5,844 nt of DNA, from assembly GCA_002898135.1 (NCBI GenBank), contig BDTQ01000218.1:1-5844 (forward strand), read 5' to 3'. Source of the stretch: a bacterium BMS3Bbin07. GTDB lineage: Bacteria; Nitrospirota; Thermodesulfovibrionia; Thermodesulfovibrionales; JdFR-85. A model generated the notes under the pieces. It made no database searches. It worked only from the letters and a program-made list of their open reading frames with translations, and was not told where the DNA came from. The position numbers were made by a program, and so were the translations under genes. Shown piece after piece: positions 5,726 to 5,844 of the stretch (position 1 is its first letter; each line of letters begins with the position of its first letter).

Positions 5726-5844
5726 CCGGCAATATTACCTTGATGGTTGTCCCTTTATCCATCCTCTTCTTAACCTCTATTTTACCTCTGTGTTTCTTGA
5801 TTATCCTGTATCTTATGGTAATCCCCAGTCCTGTGCCCCTGTCC
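5694..5844 (-). CDS. Sensor histidine kinase, C-terminal end (partial)
   Basis: Only the last 49 codons are in the window; the 5' part lies beyond the right edge. The frame, whose first complete codon begins at 5843, reads DRGTGLGITIRYRIIKKHRG, then a GKIEV-like strand and KGTTIKVILPV. This is the G2 box (GTGLG) and terminal strands of the HATPase_c ATP-binding domain of two-component histidine kinases. The match is short but very characteristic, including the spacing from GTGLG to KGTT and the terminal LPV. Nine residues follow LPV before TAG at 5694-5696. Nothing can be said about the sensor region, the phosphoacceptor His or the partner regulator. It converges on the DtxR gene with a 32-bp tail-to-tail overlap. 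The plus-strand frame here is its shadow. Confidence 0.88.
   Translation of the reverse strand, partial: DRGTGLGITIRYRIIKKHRGKIEVKKRMDKGTTIKVILPVMLSSLKISP

Noticed and set aside
5722..5844. Plus-strand frame starting with ATG overlapping the DtxR TGA (ATGA), hydrophobic and open to the window edge
   Set aside because: The opposite strand encodes an unmistakable histidine kinase C-terminus (GTGLG ... KGTT ... LPV). The plus frame is its shadow, and its hydrophobic look arises from complementing charged Lys/Arg/Ile codons.

Overview
This window is ordinary bacterial chromosome of moderate GC, densely packed with housekeeping-type genes. The lineage cannot be fixed from the sequence. A GatCAB amidotransferase subunit implies a bacterium that uses tRNA-dependent transamidation. 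The DtxR-FeoA regulator with a CPH...GECC cysteine motif and the PflX-type radical SAM protein fit an anaerobic lineage such as Nitrospirota or a deltaproteobacterial-type group. That placement is a low-confidence inference from general family knowledge.

Layout. The left 60% is read on the minus strand, from right to left: a DUF457/YdjM-like membrane metal-dependent hydrolase (2624-3526), tilS (1216-2592), a PhoU-like protein (518-1117), and a PflX-type radical SAM gene (561 down to the left edge). The radical SAM gene is broken by an in-frame TAG at 46-48; the same frame then continues with family-like sequence to the window edge. The right 40% is read on the plus strand: gatA (3621-5066), then a DtxR/FeoA metal regulator (5066-5725) that overlaps it in a TAATG junction. 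At the right edge a minus-strand histidine kinase enters. Only its last 49 codons are visible, and it overlaps the end of the DtxR gene tail to tail.

Regulation. The 94-bp divergent gap at 3527-3620 carries the perfect 10-bp palindrome TATAATTATA. It supplies a consensus -10 box in both directions, so it can act as a bidirectional promoter for the hydrolase-tilS and gatA-dtxR units. A near copy of the minus-strand element (TGGTATAATT followed by a T/A-rich stretch) lies before the PhoU-like gene. The minus-strand genes are therefore probably two transcription units: hydrolase-tilS, and phoU-like plus the radical SAM gene, which overlap by 35-44 nt. No intrinsic terminator, tRNA, mobile element, CRISPR array or tandem repeat was recognised.

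How the genes relate. tilS and gatA both serve translation fidelity or supply (lysidine on tRNA-Ile; Gln-tRNA and Asn-tRNA formation), while the neighbours concern metal sensing, phosphate-type regulation and signalling. I see no sign of a dedicated new multi-gene system. The items most worth a second look are the amber interruption in the radical SAM gene, the symmetric divergent promoter, and the atypical DNA-binding domain of the DtxR protein.
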